Of a stretch of 10,741 nt of DNA, positions 1-5,844 are shown piece by piece. The notes under the pieces are model-generated. The model saw nothing but the letters and a program-made list of their open reading frames with translations. It searched no databases and was not told where the DNA came from. The stretch's first letter is position 1. Each line of letters opens with the position of its first letter. The position numbers and the translations under genes were made by a program. Source of the stretch: Syntrophorhabdus sp. (GTDB lineage Bacteria; Desulfobacterota; BSN033; UBA1163); assembly GCA_020724025.1 (NCBI GenBank), contig DYHU01000117.1, positions 1 through 10,741 of the forward strand, in the 5' to 3' direction.

Positions 1-52
1 GATGCTCTTTGACATGGCCCTGAAAATAAGTGAGAAGGGTCTCGTTGCTCAT
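1..52 (-). CDS. 5' end of an unidentified gene (truncated by window edge)
   Basis: Reading leftwards, an ATG at 52-50 opens a frame that stays open for 17 codons to the window edge, giving MSNETLLTYFQGHVKEH. An AGGAG Shine-Dalgarno lies 8 bases upstream of this ATG, and an ATG a few bases earlier is followed at once by a stop, so the chosen start is well supported. The gene begins 26 bp after the stop of the DUF362 gene on the same strand and is probably cotranscribed with it. Seventeen residues are too few to assign a family. AMP-dependent acyl-CoA synthetases can begin in a similar way, but this is only a guess. Confidence 0.6.
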   Translation of the reverse strand, partial: MSNETLLTYFQGHVKEH

Positions 53-78
53 TGCATGCTCTCCTGTATAAACTGTTT

Positions 79-1401
79 TTAAACGACCTTGAAAAAAGAT
101 TCCTCAAACTCGGGCTTCCCTTCATACTTCTTTAAGAAAAAACCCGCGGCCATATCCATATTATCAAAGAAGGCCGGATTCACATCAATCCCTGCCTGGT
201 GAAGGGCATCCCGGGCTTCTTTTAGATCGGGAGGGCATCCCTTCACGGCAATCATCTCCTTGATATCGGCATTGTCCTTATTGGCCTGAACCATACACTT
301 TCCTATCAAAATCGTCTTCTTCTTTCCGGGGCTGGGTTTCATCCTCTTACCGGTCAAGATCTCCACTTCATTCCAAGGTTCTCCCCTCCAGGCATTGGCA
401 ATGGCCATAAGGATCACTGTTGTGAAACCTGAACAATAGGTACAAATCGTATCATCATATTGGCGATAGGTCAGCCCTTTGATTCCCAGCTTTTCCAGGG
501 GCTTGGGAAGAGTCCCATCCTCCGTGTAAGGAAAGGCGTATTCATGGTAAGAGGCTACGGCCTCGATCTTCTCTCCCACCAATTCCACATCCGATAAATC
601 GACGGGCCTCATAAAATCCTGGGCCGCATGAACCAGATGAGGAATCTCTGATGGTTCGTATCCCAGGACCTTAGCTCCTACCTTATCGACGGAAAAGATA
701 TCAGAAGAGGCGACCAGAATATTGCTCCTCCTGAGCCTTCCTTCAAAAAACGGTCCCCGCTCAGTCGTGTAAATTCCATCTAATAGAGTGAAAGAAGGGG
801 GAAGTTTATTGGCAAGCCTGGCAACCATGTAATTCAGGTCCTTTTCCGGATCAGGGCTGTGACATTTCTTGCGTGAATTTACATCGATCAGCCCCTTTAA
901 GTTCTTTATTCCAAGGCTGACGACTGTCTGGGCATGCGTCTTGAGGACAGGAAGATTGACCACGAAATCGCTCTGGAGGATGTCTCCATTGAAGTTGAGC
1001 ACAACACCAGAACCCATGTCGAGCCTTTTAAAAGGCCTTTCAAAAATATTCAAGGTCTTTATGCCGTAACGTTTCCTTAGGATATTATAGCCGAGGCTCT
1101 CAAAGGCATGGGCAGGCGTCTCCGTATCCTTTGGATCAAAAGTTACTATTCCTTCCACAATGGTGATCTCATCGATTCCCCGTTCTTTGAGAAGGATCAC
1201 CATATCCTCGATAACCCGGGAGGTGGTGACCACTCCCCATTTGGGAAAAGGAGTGGTGCGCGTCCAGAAGACGATGTTGGGTTTAATAAAAATCTTCGCC
1301 TTGCTGGGCAGGTGGTCAAGGCCCCGAGACAAATTAACCGCCTTACGAACCGATTCTAAAGGCTTCTCGTAACGAACAATCGCAACGATTCGTTTTCCCA
1401 C
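79..1401 (-). CDS. DUF362 domain-containing protein with C-terminal cysteine cluster
   Basis: A 440-residue protein starting at a GTG preceded by AAGGGG about 8 bases upstream. The N-terminal two thirds resemble the DUF362 family: early KIFIKPNIV, then VVTTSRVIEDMVILLKERG, LQSDFVVNLPVLKTHAQTVV and LGIKNLKGLID. DUF362 proteins are widespread in anaerobes, often next to iron-sulfur proteins, and have no settled biochemical role. The last 120 residues add four cysteines, C320 and C323 in a CTYC pair, C369 and C389, which could bind a metal or Fe-S cluster. No classic ferredoxin CxxCxxCxxxC motif is visible. There is no signal peptide or membrane segment, so it is probably cytoplasmic. It is transcribed divergently from the acyl-CoA dehydrogenase cluster, from the promoter at 1448-1476. 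Family assignment is fairly sure; function is unknown. Confidence 0.82.
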   Translation of the reverse strand: MGKRIVAIVRYEKPLESVRKAVNLSRGLDHLPSKAKIFIKPNIVFWTRTTPFPKWGVVTTSRVIEDMVILLKERGIDEITIVEGIVTFDPKDTETPAHAFESLGYNILRKRYGIKTLNIFERPFKRLDMGSGVVLNFNGDILQSDFVVNLPVLKTHAQTVVSLGIKNLKGLIDVNSRKKCHSPDPEKDLNYMVARLANKLPPSFTLLDGIYTTERGPFFEGRLRRSNILVASSDIFSVDKVGAKVLGYEPSEIPHLVHAAQDFMRPVDLSDVELVGEKIEAVASYHEYAFPYTEDGTLPKPLEKLGIKGLTYRQYDDTICTYCSGFTTVILMAIANAWRGEPWNEVEILTGKRMKPSPGKKKTILIGKCMVQANKDNADIKEMIAVKGCPPDLKEARDALHQAGIDVNPAFFDNMDMAAGFFLKKYEGKPEFEESFFKVV

Positions 1402-1447
1402 GCCAATCCCCTTTTCAAGAATTTAGATCAATGCCCGTCGGCTAAAA

Positions 1448-1476
1448 TTTATAGCCCATGGAGTTAGGTGTGTCAA
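1448..1476 (-). promoter_or_regulatory. sigma70-type promoter for the DUF362 gene
   Basis: On the minus strand a perfect TTGACA -35 box (plus-strand 1471-1476) is followed after exactly 17 bases by TATAAA (plus-strand 1448-1453), which is 5 of 6 to the -10 consensus. Transcription would start near 1440, leaving a leader of about 40 bases before the GTG at 1401. Box quality, spacing and placement all agree. It is a prediction from sequence only. Confidence 0.7.
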
Positions 1477-1482
1477 ACAAAA

Positions 1483-1500
1483 TGTTTCCATTGTTTCCAT
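1483..1500. repeat. tandem 9-bp direct repeat between divergent promoters
   Basis: TGTTTCCAT occurs twice head to tail, at 1483-1491 and 1492-1500. It lies between the -35 box of the minus-strand promoter (1471-1476) and that of the plus-strand promoter (1516-1521), where a regulator could act on both. It may be a binding site for an unknown transcription factor or a chance repeat; only the repeat itself is seen. Confidence 0.4.
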
Positions 1501-1515
1501 GTGAACCTTTTCTTC

Positions 1516-1544
1516 TTGACAGAAAATTTCCCCTTCGATAAAGT
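1516..1544 (+). promoter_or_regulatory. candidate sigma70-type promoter for the acyl-CoA dehydrogenase cluster
   Basis: A perfect TTGACA (1516-1521) is followed after 17 bases by TAAAGT (1539-1544), a 4 of 6 match to the -10 consensus. A start near 1551 would give a leader of about 160 bases containing the large inverted repeat at 1600-1695. It is the best plus-strand promoter candidate upstream of 1711. The weaker -10 box makes it less certain than the divergent promoter. Confidence 0.5.
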
Positions 1545-1560
1545 TTCTCTGTATTAAAAT

Positions 1561-1577
1561 AAACCCCGTTAGAAATT
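1561..1577. repeat. 17-bp partial copy of the hairpin element at 4563-4627
   Basis: The 17 bases AAACCCCGTTAGAAATT at 1561-1577 are identical to 4563-4579, the left arm of a complete inverted-repeat element. The matching right arm is absent here, so this looks like a truncated copy of a dispersed element. It lies between the candidate promoter and the long inverted repeat. Confidence 0.55.
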
Positions 1578-1599
1578 CCAAGAGTCGAGTAAAATGACC

Positions 1600-1695
1600 A
1601 ATATTCAATGATCAATGGTCAATGATCAGTTTGTAATGATCTGTTATTAAATTGAGCATTGGTCATTGCCCATTGACCATTGATCATTGAATATT
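1600..1695. repeat. long perfect inverted repeat (25-bp arms) in the leader
   Basis: The left arm at 1600-1624 and the right arm at 1671-1695 are perfect reverse complements over 25 bases, separated by 46 bases. Each arm is built from ATTGATCATTG/ATTGACCATTG-like units, so the element is itself internally repetitive. The right arm ends 5 bases before the GGAGG ribosome binding site (1701-1705) of the gene at 1711. In RNA it could form a long stem right next to the translation start; in DNA it could be a small non-autonomous mobile element. The symmetry is certain, the role is not. Confidence 0.8.
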
Positions 1696-1710
1696 TGAAA
1701 GGAGGTCCTT

Positions 1711-3489
1711 ATGGAAGAATTCGTCAAGGGAGGAGCGTTTCTGGTCGAATCGATTTCTCCTCAGGAAGTTTTCACCCCGGAGGACTTTAATGAAGAGCAA
1801 CTATTGATTGCGAAGGCGGTCACCGAATTTGTTGTAGGTGAAATCCAACCCGTGAGCGAAGACATTGAAGAGAAGAAAGAAGGGCTCCTTTTAGGCCTGC
1901 TCAAGAAGGCAGGGGAGTTAGGATTTCTCTCTGCGGACATCCCGGAGGAGTACGGGGGGCAGGATTTGGATAAGGTCAGTTCTCTCCTTCTCTGGGAGAA
2001 GATGGCCCAGGCAGGAGGTTCTTTCATGGCCGCCTTCGGGACCCAAACCGGAATCGGTTCTCTTCCCATTATCTTCTTTGGCAACCCGGATCAGAAGAGA
2101 CGTTATCTCCCGAAGCTCGCCACAGGGGAGATGATTGGGGCCTATGCTCTGACCGAGCCCGAAGCAGGTTCGGATGCCCTGAACTCCAAGTCTACGGCAA
2201 CGCTTAGCCCTGATGGGAAATATTACATCCTCAATGGCCAGAAGCAATTCATCACCAATGCCGGAATTGCCGACCTGTTCACCACTTATGCCAAAGTGGA
2301 TGGAGATAAATTCACCTCTTTTATTGTCGAGCGCAATTTCGAAGGGGTCTCAGTGGATGAGGAAGAGAATAAGATGGGGGTGAAGGGCTCCTCGACGCGA
2401 AGCGTGATCTTCTCTGATGTCAAGGTCCCGGTGGAGAATCTTCTCGGAGAGATTGGAAGAGGCCATATCGTGGCCTTAAACGTCCTCAACATGGGGCGTT
2501 TCGGCTTAGGCGCGGGCTGTCTGGGAGGATCAAAGAGGGCCCTGCAGGAGGCCGTCACCTACGCAAAAAAGAGGGTCCAGTTTGGTAGGCCGATCGCTGA
2601 ATTTGGTCTGATCCGACATAAGATCGCCGAGATGGCGATTCAATCTTTTATCATGGAGAGCATGGTTTATCGGACAGGAGGTTTGACTGATCGGATTCTC
2701 CGGCGGATTGACCGCCATGCCGGGGATGTCGGAATGCAGATGGCGAACGGGATTGAGGAGTATAACATTGAAGACTCCATCAACAAGGTCTACTGTTCGG
2801 AGATGTCGGGCTATATTGTGGATGAAGCCGTTCAGATCCATGGAGGGTACGGATATATTCATGATTATCCGGTGGAACGGGGTTACAGGGATGCTCGGAT
2901 CAACCGGATCTGGGAAGGGACGAACGAGATCAATCGCCTGCTGATCATGGACATGTTGACGAGACGGGCCATGAAGAATCGCCTTCCCTTGCTTGGGGCG
3001 GCGCAGAGGGTGGCCGGTGAACTCCTCACCCTTCGTCCGAAAGTGGAAAGTGATGATGGGAGACTGACCTTACAACAGGAGATGGTCGAGATATCAAAAA
3101 AGATTAGCCTCCTTGTCACCGGGGCAGCGGTTCAGAAATATATGATGAAGCTATCAGAGGAGCAAGAGATTCTCGGATTGATCAGCGATATGGTGATTCA
3201 GGTCTTCGCCATGGAGAGCGGCCTTCTTCGTGCTATGAAAACCATGGAGAAATCTGGAGATGAAAGGGCTCAGATTCAGAAGGCGATGGTCAAGGTCTAT
3301 GTGAATGATGCCTTTGACCGGTTGGAAGGTTTTGCAAAAAAGGCGCTCGCTGCCATTGCCGAGGGGGATACGCTCAGGACACAGTTATCCGGTCTCAAGA
3401 AACTAACCCGGTTTACCCCTGTAAATACGATCGCACTGAGGCGGGAAATCGCAGATTATGTGACCAAAATAGGAAGATATCCTTTTTAA
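1711..3489 (+). CDS. long FadE/VLCAD-type acyl-CoA dehydrogenase
   Basis: A 592-residue FAD-dependent acyl-CoA dehydrogenase, expected to form the trans-2 double bond of acyl-CoA and pass electrons to ETF. All family landmarks are intact: YALTEPEAGSD at 145-155, FITN at 180-183, KKRVQFG at 286-292, QIHGGYGY at 375-382 and the catalytic Glu E402 in WEGTNEI. After residue 430 there is a C-terminal extension of about 160 residues, as in mitochondrial VLCAD/ACAD9 and the roughly 590-residue FadE of Bacillus; ordinary acyl-CoA dehydrogenases stop near 380. This favours long-chain or bulky substrates and probably a homodimer. The ATG is 5 bases after GGAGG. It opens the plus-strand cluster and is followed after 174 bp by a 3-hydroxyacyl-CoA dehydrogenase. 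The family call is secure; chain-length specificity is inferred. Confidence 0.93.
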   Translation: MEEFVKGGAFLVESISPQEVFTPEDFNEEQLLIAKAVTEFVVGEIQPVSEDIEEKKEGLLLGLLKKAGELGFLSADIPEEYGGQDLDKVSSLLLWEKMAQAGGSFMAAFGTQTGIGSLPIIFFGNPDQKRRYLPKLATGEMIGAYALTEPEAGSDALNSKSTATLSPDGKYYILNGQKQFITNAGIADLFTTYAKVDGDKFTSFIVERNFEGVSVDEEENKMGVKGSSTRSVIFSDVKVPVENLLGEIGRGHIVALNVLNMGRFGLGAGCLGGSKRALQEAVTYAKKRVQFGRPIAEFGLIRHKIAEMAIQSFIMESMVYRTGGLTDRILRRIDRHAGDVGMQMANGIEEYNIEDSINKVYCSEMSGYIVDEAVQIHGGYGYIHDYPVERGYRDARINRIWEGTNEINRLLIMDMLTRRAMKNRLPLLGAAQRVAGELLTLRPKVESDDGRLTLQQEMVEISKKISLLVTGAAVQKYMMKLSEEQEILGLISDMVIQVFAMESGLLRAMKTMEKSGDERAQIQKAMVKVYVNDAFDRLEGFAKKALAAIAEGDTLRTQLSGLKKLTRFTPVNTIALRREIADYVTKIGRYPF

Positions 3490-3546
3490 TAAAAGGGATC
3501 AATAACCAATAACCTATCGTAGTGCGACATAAATTCTTTTGCTATA

Positions 3547-3628
3547 TTTGTCATTCCTGCGGAAGCAGGAATCCAGAAGAGAAACTTGGAAAAAACCACT
3601 GGATTCCCGTTTTCACGGGAATGACAAA
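3547..3628. repeat. paired-hairpin dispersed repeat, copy 1 (dRS3-like cores)
   Basis: Outer 11-base inverted ends TTTGTCATTCC (3547-3557) and GGAATGACAAA (3618-3628) enclose two hairpins. The first is ATTCCT-N8-AGGAAT at 3553-3572, the second ATTCCC-N8-GGGAAT at 3603-3622. The inner ends read ATCCAG and CTGGAT, also complementary. The second core matches the pattern of neisserial dRS3 repeats (ATTCCC-N8-GGGAAT), although relationship is not implied. Related elements lie at 7038-7139 and 10540-10627. It fills most of the gap between the two flanking genes, and short frames across it are repeat-derived. Confidence 0.85.
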
Positions 3629-3663
3629 ATTTTTCGCTATAGTGATAGTTAAGGGAGGGACAA

Positions 3664-4539
3664 ATGACTATATCGAAAGTATTCATTGTGGGTGCTGGAT
3701 TAATGGGAAGCGGTATTGCTCAGGTCTGTGCTCAGGCGTCCATCCAGGCCTTCCTTACCGATATCAGCCAGGAGATCTTGAACCGGGCCCTGAAGAATAT
3801 CGCCTGGTCAGTGTCCAAATTCATTGAAAAGGGAAAGGTGAAAGAGAGCTTGGAATCGATCATGGGTCGAATTCGAGTCGGCACGGATTGGGAGAACGCA
3901 TCCCGGGCGGATCTGGCCATAGAGGCTGTCTTTGAAAAGTTAGAGCTTAAACAGGAGATGTTTAAGAAGTTGGATGAAGTCTCTGGCGCAGAAACAATCC
4001 TCGCCAGCAACACCTCAGCCATTCCGATTACCGAGATTGCCGCCGTATGCAAAAGGCCGGAAAAGGTCCTGGGCCTCCATTTTTTCAGTCCTGTGCCCAT
4101 GATGGAGGTGGTGGAGGTCATCAAAGGCGTGAGGACTTCAGAAGAGACCATGCGGGCAGGCGTCGATTTTGTCAGGAGCATAGGCAAGGAACCCATTCGG
4201 GTGGAAAGTGATGTCCCAGGATTTCTCCTCAATAGGATCAATCTCGTGGGCTATGTGGAAGCCATTCATTTATTAGAACAGGGCATCGGAACCGTGGAGG
4301 ACATTGATAAGGGCGTCCGTTTGGCTTTTGGCAGGAGGATGGGTCCTCTTGAGACGGGGGACCTGGTAGGACTCGATGTCTCTTATGGGGCCTTGATGGC
4401 CATTTACGAAGAAAGCAAGGATATGCGTTTTTCTCCACCTGAGCTTTTAAGACGCAAGGTGGCGGAAGGGCATCTTGGCCGTAAGACCGGACGGGGATGG
4501 TATGAGTATCACCCGGATGGAAGCCGGAAGGAAAAGTAG
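3664..4539 (+). CDS. 3-hydroxyacyl-CoA dehydrogenase (3-hydroxybutyryl-CoA dehydrogenase family)
   Basis: A 291-residue NAD(P)-dependent dehydrogenase that oxidises (S)-3-hydroxyacyl-CoA to 3-oxoacyl-CoA, or runs in reverse. Length fits the single-domain Hbd family (about 280-290). The Rossmann motif is VGAGLMGSGIA at 9-19. ASNTSAIPITEIA precedes the family signature LHFFSPVPMMEVVEVI, giving catalytic His H139 and its partner E151 twelve residues later. PGFLLNRI begins the C-terminal dimerisation domain. The ATG follows GGGAGG by 5 bases. It lies between acyl-CoA dehydrogenase genes, consistent with beta-oxidation. A second family member starts at 10691, suggesting that the two serve different substrates. 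Cofactor choice and chain length cannot be read from the sequence. Confidence 0.92.
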   Translation: MTISKVFIVGAGLMGSGIAQVCAQASIQAFLTDISQEILNRALKNIAWSVSKFIEKGKVKESLESIMGRIRVGTDWENASRADLAIEAVFEKLELKQEMFKKLDEVSGAETILASNTSAIPITEIAAVCKRPEKVLGLHFFSPVPMMEVVEVIKGVRTSEETMRAGVDFVRSIGKEPIRVESDVPGFLLNRINLVGYVEAIHLLEQGIGTVEDIDKGVRLAFGRRMGPLETGDLVGLDVSYGALMAIYEESKDMRFSPPELLRRKVAEGHLGRKTGRGWYEYHPDGSRKEK

Positions 4540-4562
4540 AAGGATTAAAGAAGAGGATCAGC

Positions 4563-4627
4563 AAACCCCGTTAGAAATTTCAGCCGTTGCGACTCGAAAC
4601 CGAGTGGTCCATTATTTCTAATGGAGT
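4563..4627. repeat. inverted-repeat hairpin element upstream of an acyl-CoA dehydrogenase gene
   Basis: ACCCCGTTAGAAAT (4565-4578) and ATTTCTAATGGAGT (4614-4627) are reverse complements except for two transitions. Between them a small perfect stem ACTCG/CGAGT (4592-4605, loop AAAC) forms a second hairpin. The left 17 bases recur exactly at 1561-1577, so this is a dispersed element. It ends 2 bases before the AAGGAGG ribosome binding site of the gene at 4647, and could affect its expression. Confidence 0.7.
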
Positions 4628-4628
4628 G

Positions 4629-4635
4629 AAGGAGG
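4629..4635 (+). promoter_or_regulatory. ribosome binding site that fixes the start at 4647
   Basis: AAGGAGG at 4629-4635 lies 11 bases before the ATG at 4647. The same frame is open back to an ATG at 4587, but the extra 20 codons would cover the hairpin repeat at 4563-4627 and have no Shine-Dalgarno. Starting at 4647 gives [13 protein letters not shown], which matches the usual acyl-CoA dehydrogenase N-terminus and a 380-residue length. Confidence 0.75.
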
Positions 4636-4646
4636 AAACGGTTGAC

Positions 4647-5789
4647 ATGCTCTATGAACTGAATGACGAGCAAAAAGATTTCCAGAAGAAGGTTCGAAAA
4701 ATTTATGAGAGGGAGGTCAGCCCTCTCGTCGAGGAATATGAGCGAAAAGAAACCTTCCCGGTTCAACTCTTTCGGATCCTGGGCGCAGAGCATCTTCTCT
4801 GCCTGCGATGTCCCAAGGAATATGGCGGTCCGGGTTTGGACAAGGTCTCTGAGTGCATCGCCGTGGAGGAACTGAACCGGATCTGCGTGGGCATCGGCGC
4901 AGGCATCATGGTTCAGGGAGGTCTGGCCACCGACCCCATTCTCCATTTCGGATCCGAAGAACTGAAGCGGGAATATCTTTCTCCTGCAGTGCGGGGGGAG
5001 AAGATCGGCGCTTTTGCTCTGACCGAACCGGATGCCGGATCGGATGCCTCTGGAATCCGGACAACGGCCCTCAAACAAGGAGAAGGTTACCGGCTCAATG
5101 GTTCAAAGACCTTTATCACCAACGGAACAATCTGTGATTTTGTGACCGTGGCTGCCTATACCGATCCTGTTAGGCGAGGGACCGGTATCAATCTTTTTGT
5201 CGTGGAGCGTGAAGATCCGGGATTCTCTGTGATTAAAAAATTAAGGAAACTCGGGAACCGTTCTTCGGATACGGCTGAGTTGGCCTTTGACGACTGTTAT
5301 GTTCCGAAAGAGAGGATGCTTGGAGATAAAGAGGGAGGAGGATTGGGGCAATTGGAAGAGACCCTCAAATCAGGAAGGCTCACCTATGGGGCCAGAAGCA
5401 CGGGGGTTGGGCAGGCGGCATTCGATGCCATCCTCTCTTATGTAAAAAAGACCCGGAGACAGGGCCAATCTCTCGCCAGATCACAGGCGATTCGATTCAT
5501 CCTGGCGGAGATGGCGATGTCGCTTGAGGCCATGCGATATATGACCTATCGAGGCGCCTACCTTTTTGATCGAGGCCTTGCCTCGATGAAAGATGCCTCC
5601 ATCGTCAAACTCTTCTGCAGTGAATCCGTTCAGAGCATCGTTCAGAAGGCGATGACCATCCAAAAGAATTTTGGGCTGATGATGGACAATCCGGTTCAGA
5701 GATTTCTCCGTGACGGGAGGCTGAGCAAGATTCCAGAGGGAACTTCTGAAATTCAACATTTAGTGATCGCCGGCGGACTGGGGCTTTGA
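4647..5789 (+). CDS. acyl-CoA dehydrogenase homologue, proposed catalytic subunit of a heteromeric pair
   Basis: A 380-residue member of the acyl-CoA dehydrogenase family. It keeps the flavin-ring and substrate pocket, [11 protein letters not shown] at 123-133 and FITN at 156-159, and the catalytic Glu E364 in PEGTSEIQ. Two elements that normally contact the FAD of the partner subunit are changed. The R-x-Q-F-G motif after the paired lysines has become TRRQG (269-273), and Q-I-x-G-G-Y-G has become TIQKNFG (337-343). Its neighbour at 5845 keeps exactly these elements and lacks the ones retained here. I therefore infer that the two form one functional site per heterodimer, as in known alpha2-beta2 acyl-CoA dehydrogenases of actinobacterial steroid degradation. 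The start was moved to 4647 from an upstream ATG at 4587. Substrate unknown. Confidence 0.88.
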   Translation: MLYELNDEQKDFQKKVRKIYEREVSPLVEEYERKETFPVQLFRILGAEHLLCLRCPKEYGGPGLDKVSECIAVEELNRICVGIGAGIMVQGGLATDPILHFGSEELKREYLSPAVRGEKIGAFALTEPDAGSDASGIRTTALKQGEGYRLNGSKTFITNGTICDFVTVAAYTDPVRRGTGINLFVVEREDPGFSVIKKLRKLGNRSSDTAELAFDDCYVPKERMLGDKEGGGLGQLEETLKSGRLTYGARSTGVGQAAFDAILSYVKKTRRQGQSLARSQAIRFILAEMAMSLEAMRYMTYRGAYLFDRGLASMKDASIVKLFCSESVQSIVQKAMTIQKNFGLMMDNPVQRFLRDGRLSKIPEGTSEIQHLVIAGGLGL

Positions 5790-5793
5790 GGAA

Positions 5794-5840
5794 TGCGGAT
5801 TGCGGATTACATAAATCTCATCATGTCATTCTGAGGGAGA
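5794..5840. repeat. short repeat remnants between the two paired acyl-CoA dehydrogenase genes
   Basis: The 55-bp gap contains TGCGGAT twice in tandem (5794-5800 and 5801-5807), followed by GTCATTCTGAGGGAG (5825-5839). Motifs of both kinds commonly occur as pieces of dispersed intergenic repeats in bacterial genomes. The purine-rich end of the second motif doubles as the Shine-Dalgarno of the gene at 5845. No promoter or terminator is seen here, so the two flanking genes are probably cotranscribed. Confidence 0.35.
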
Positions 5841-5844
5841 GGAT

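Larger units (their letters stand above)
1402..1710. other. divergent intergenic region
   Basis: This 309-bp gap separates the minus-strand DUF362 gene from the plus-strand acyl-CoA dehydrogenase cluster. It holds a promoter for each direction, a tandem 9-bp direct repeat between the two -35 boxes, a 17-bp copy of a repeat seen again at 4563, and a long perfect inverted repeat ending just before the ribosome binding site at 1701-1705. I see no convincing gene in it. A minus-strand frame at 1423-1608 runs back through these regulatory and repeat elements and has no recognisable protein character. Confidence 0.75.

Noticed and set aside
1423..1608. 61-codon minus-strand frame in the divergent intergenic region
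   Set aside because: It crosses both promoter candidates and a repeat copy and has no protein-family character.
3486..3827. Short frames on both strands across 3486-3827
   Set aside because: They are translations of the dispersed hairpin repeat at 3547-3628 and of the out-of-frame start of the dehydrogenase gene.
4587..4646. Upstream ATG extending the acyl-CoA dehydrogenase by 20 residues
   Set aside because: The extension lies in the hairpin element, has no Shine-Dalgarno, and is not part of the family N-terminus; ATG 4647 has AAGGAGG and gives the normal 380 residues.
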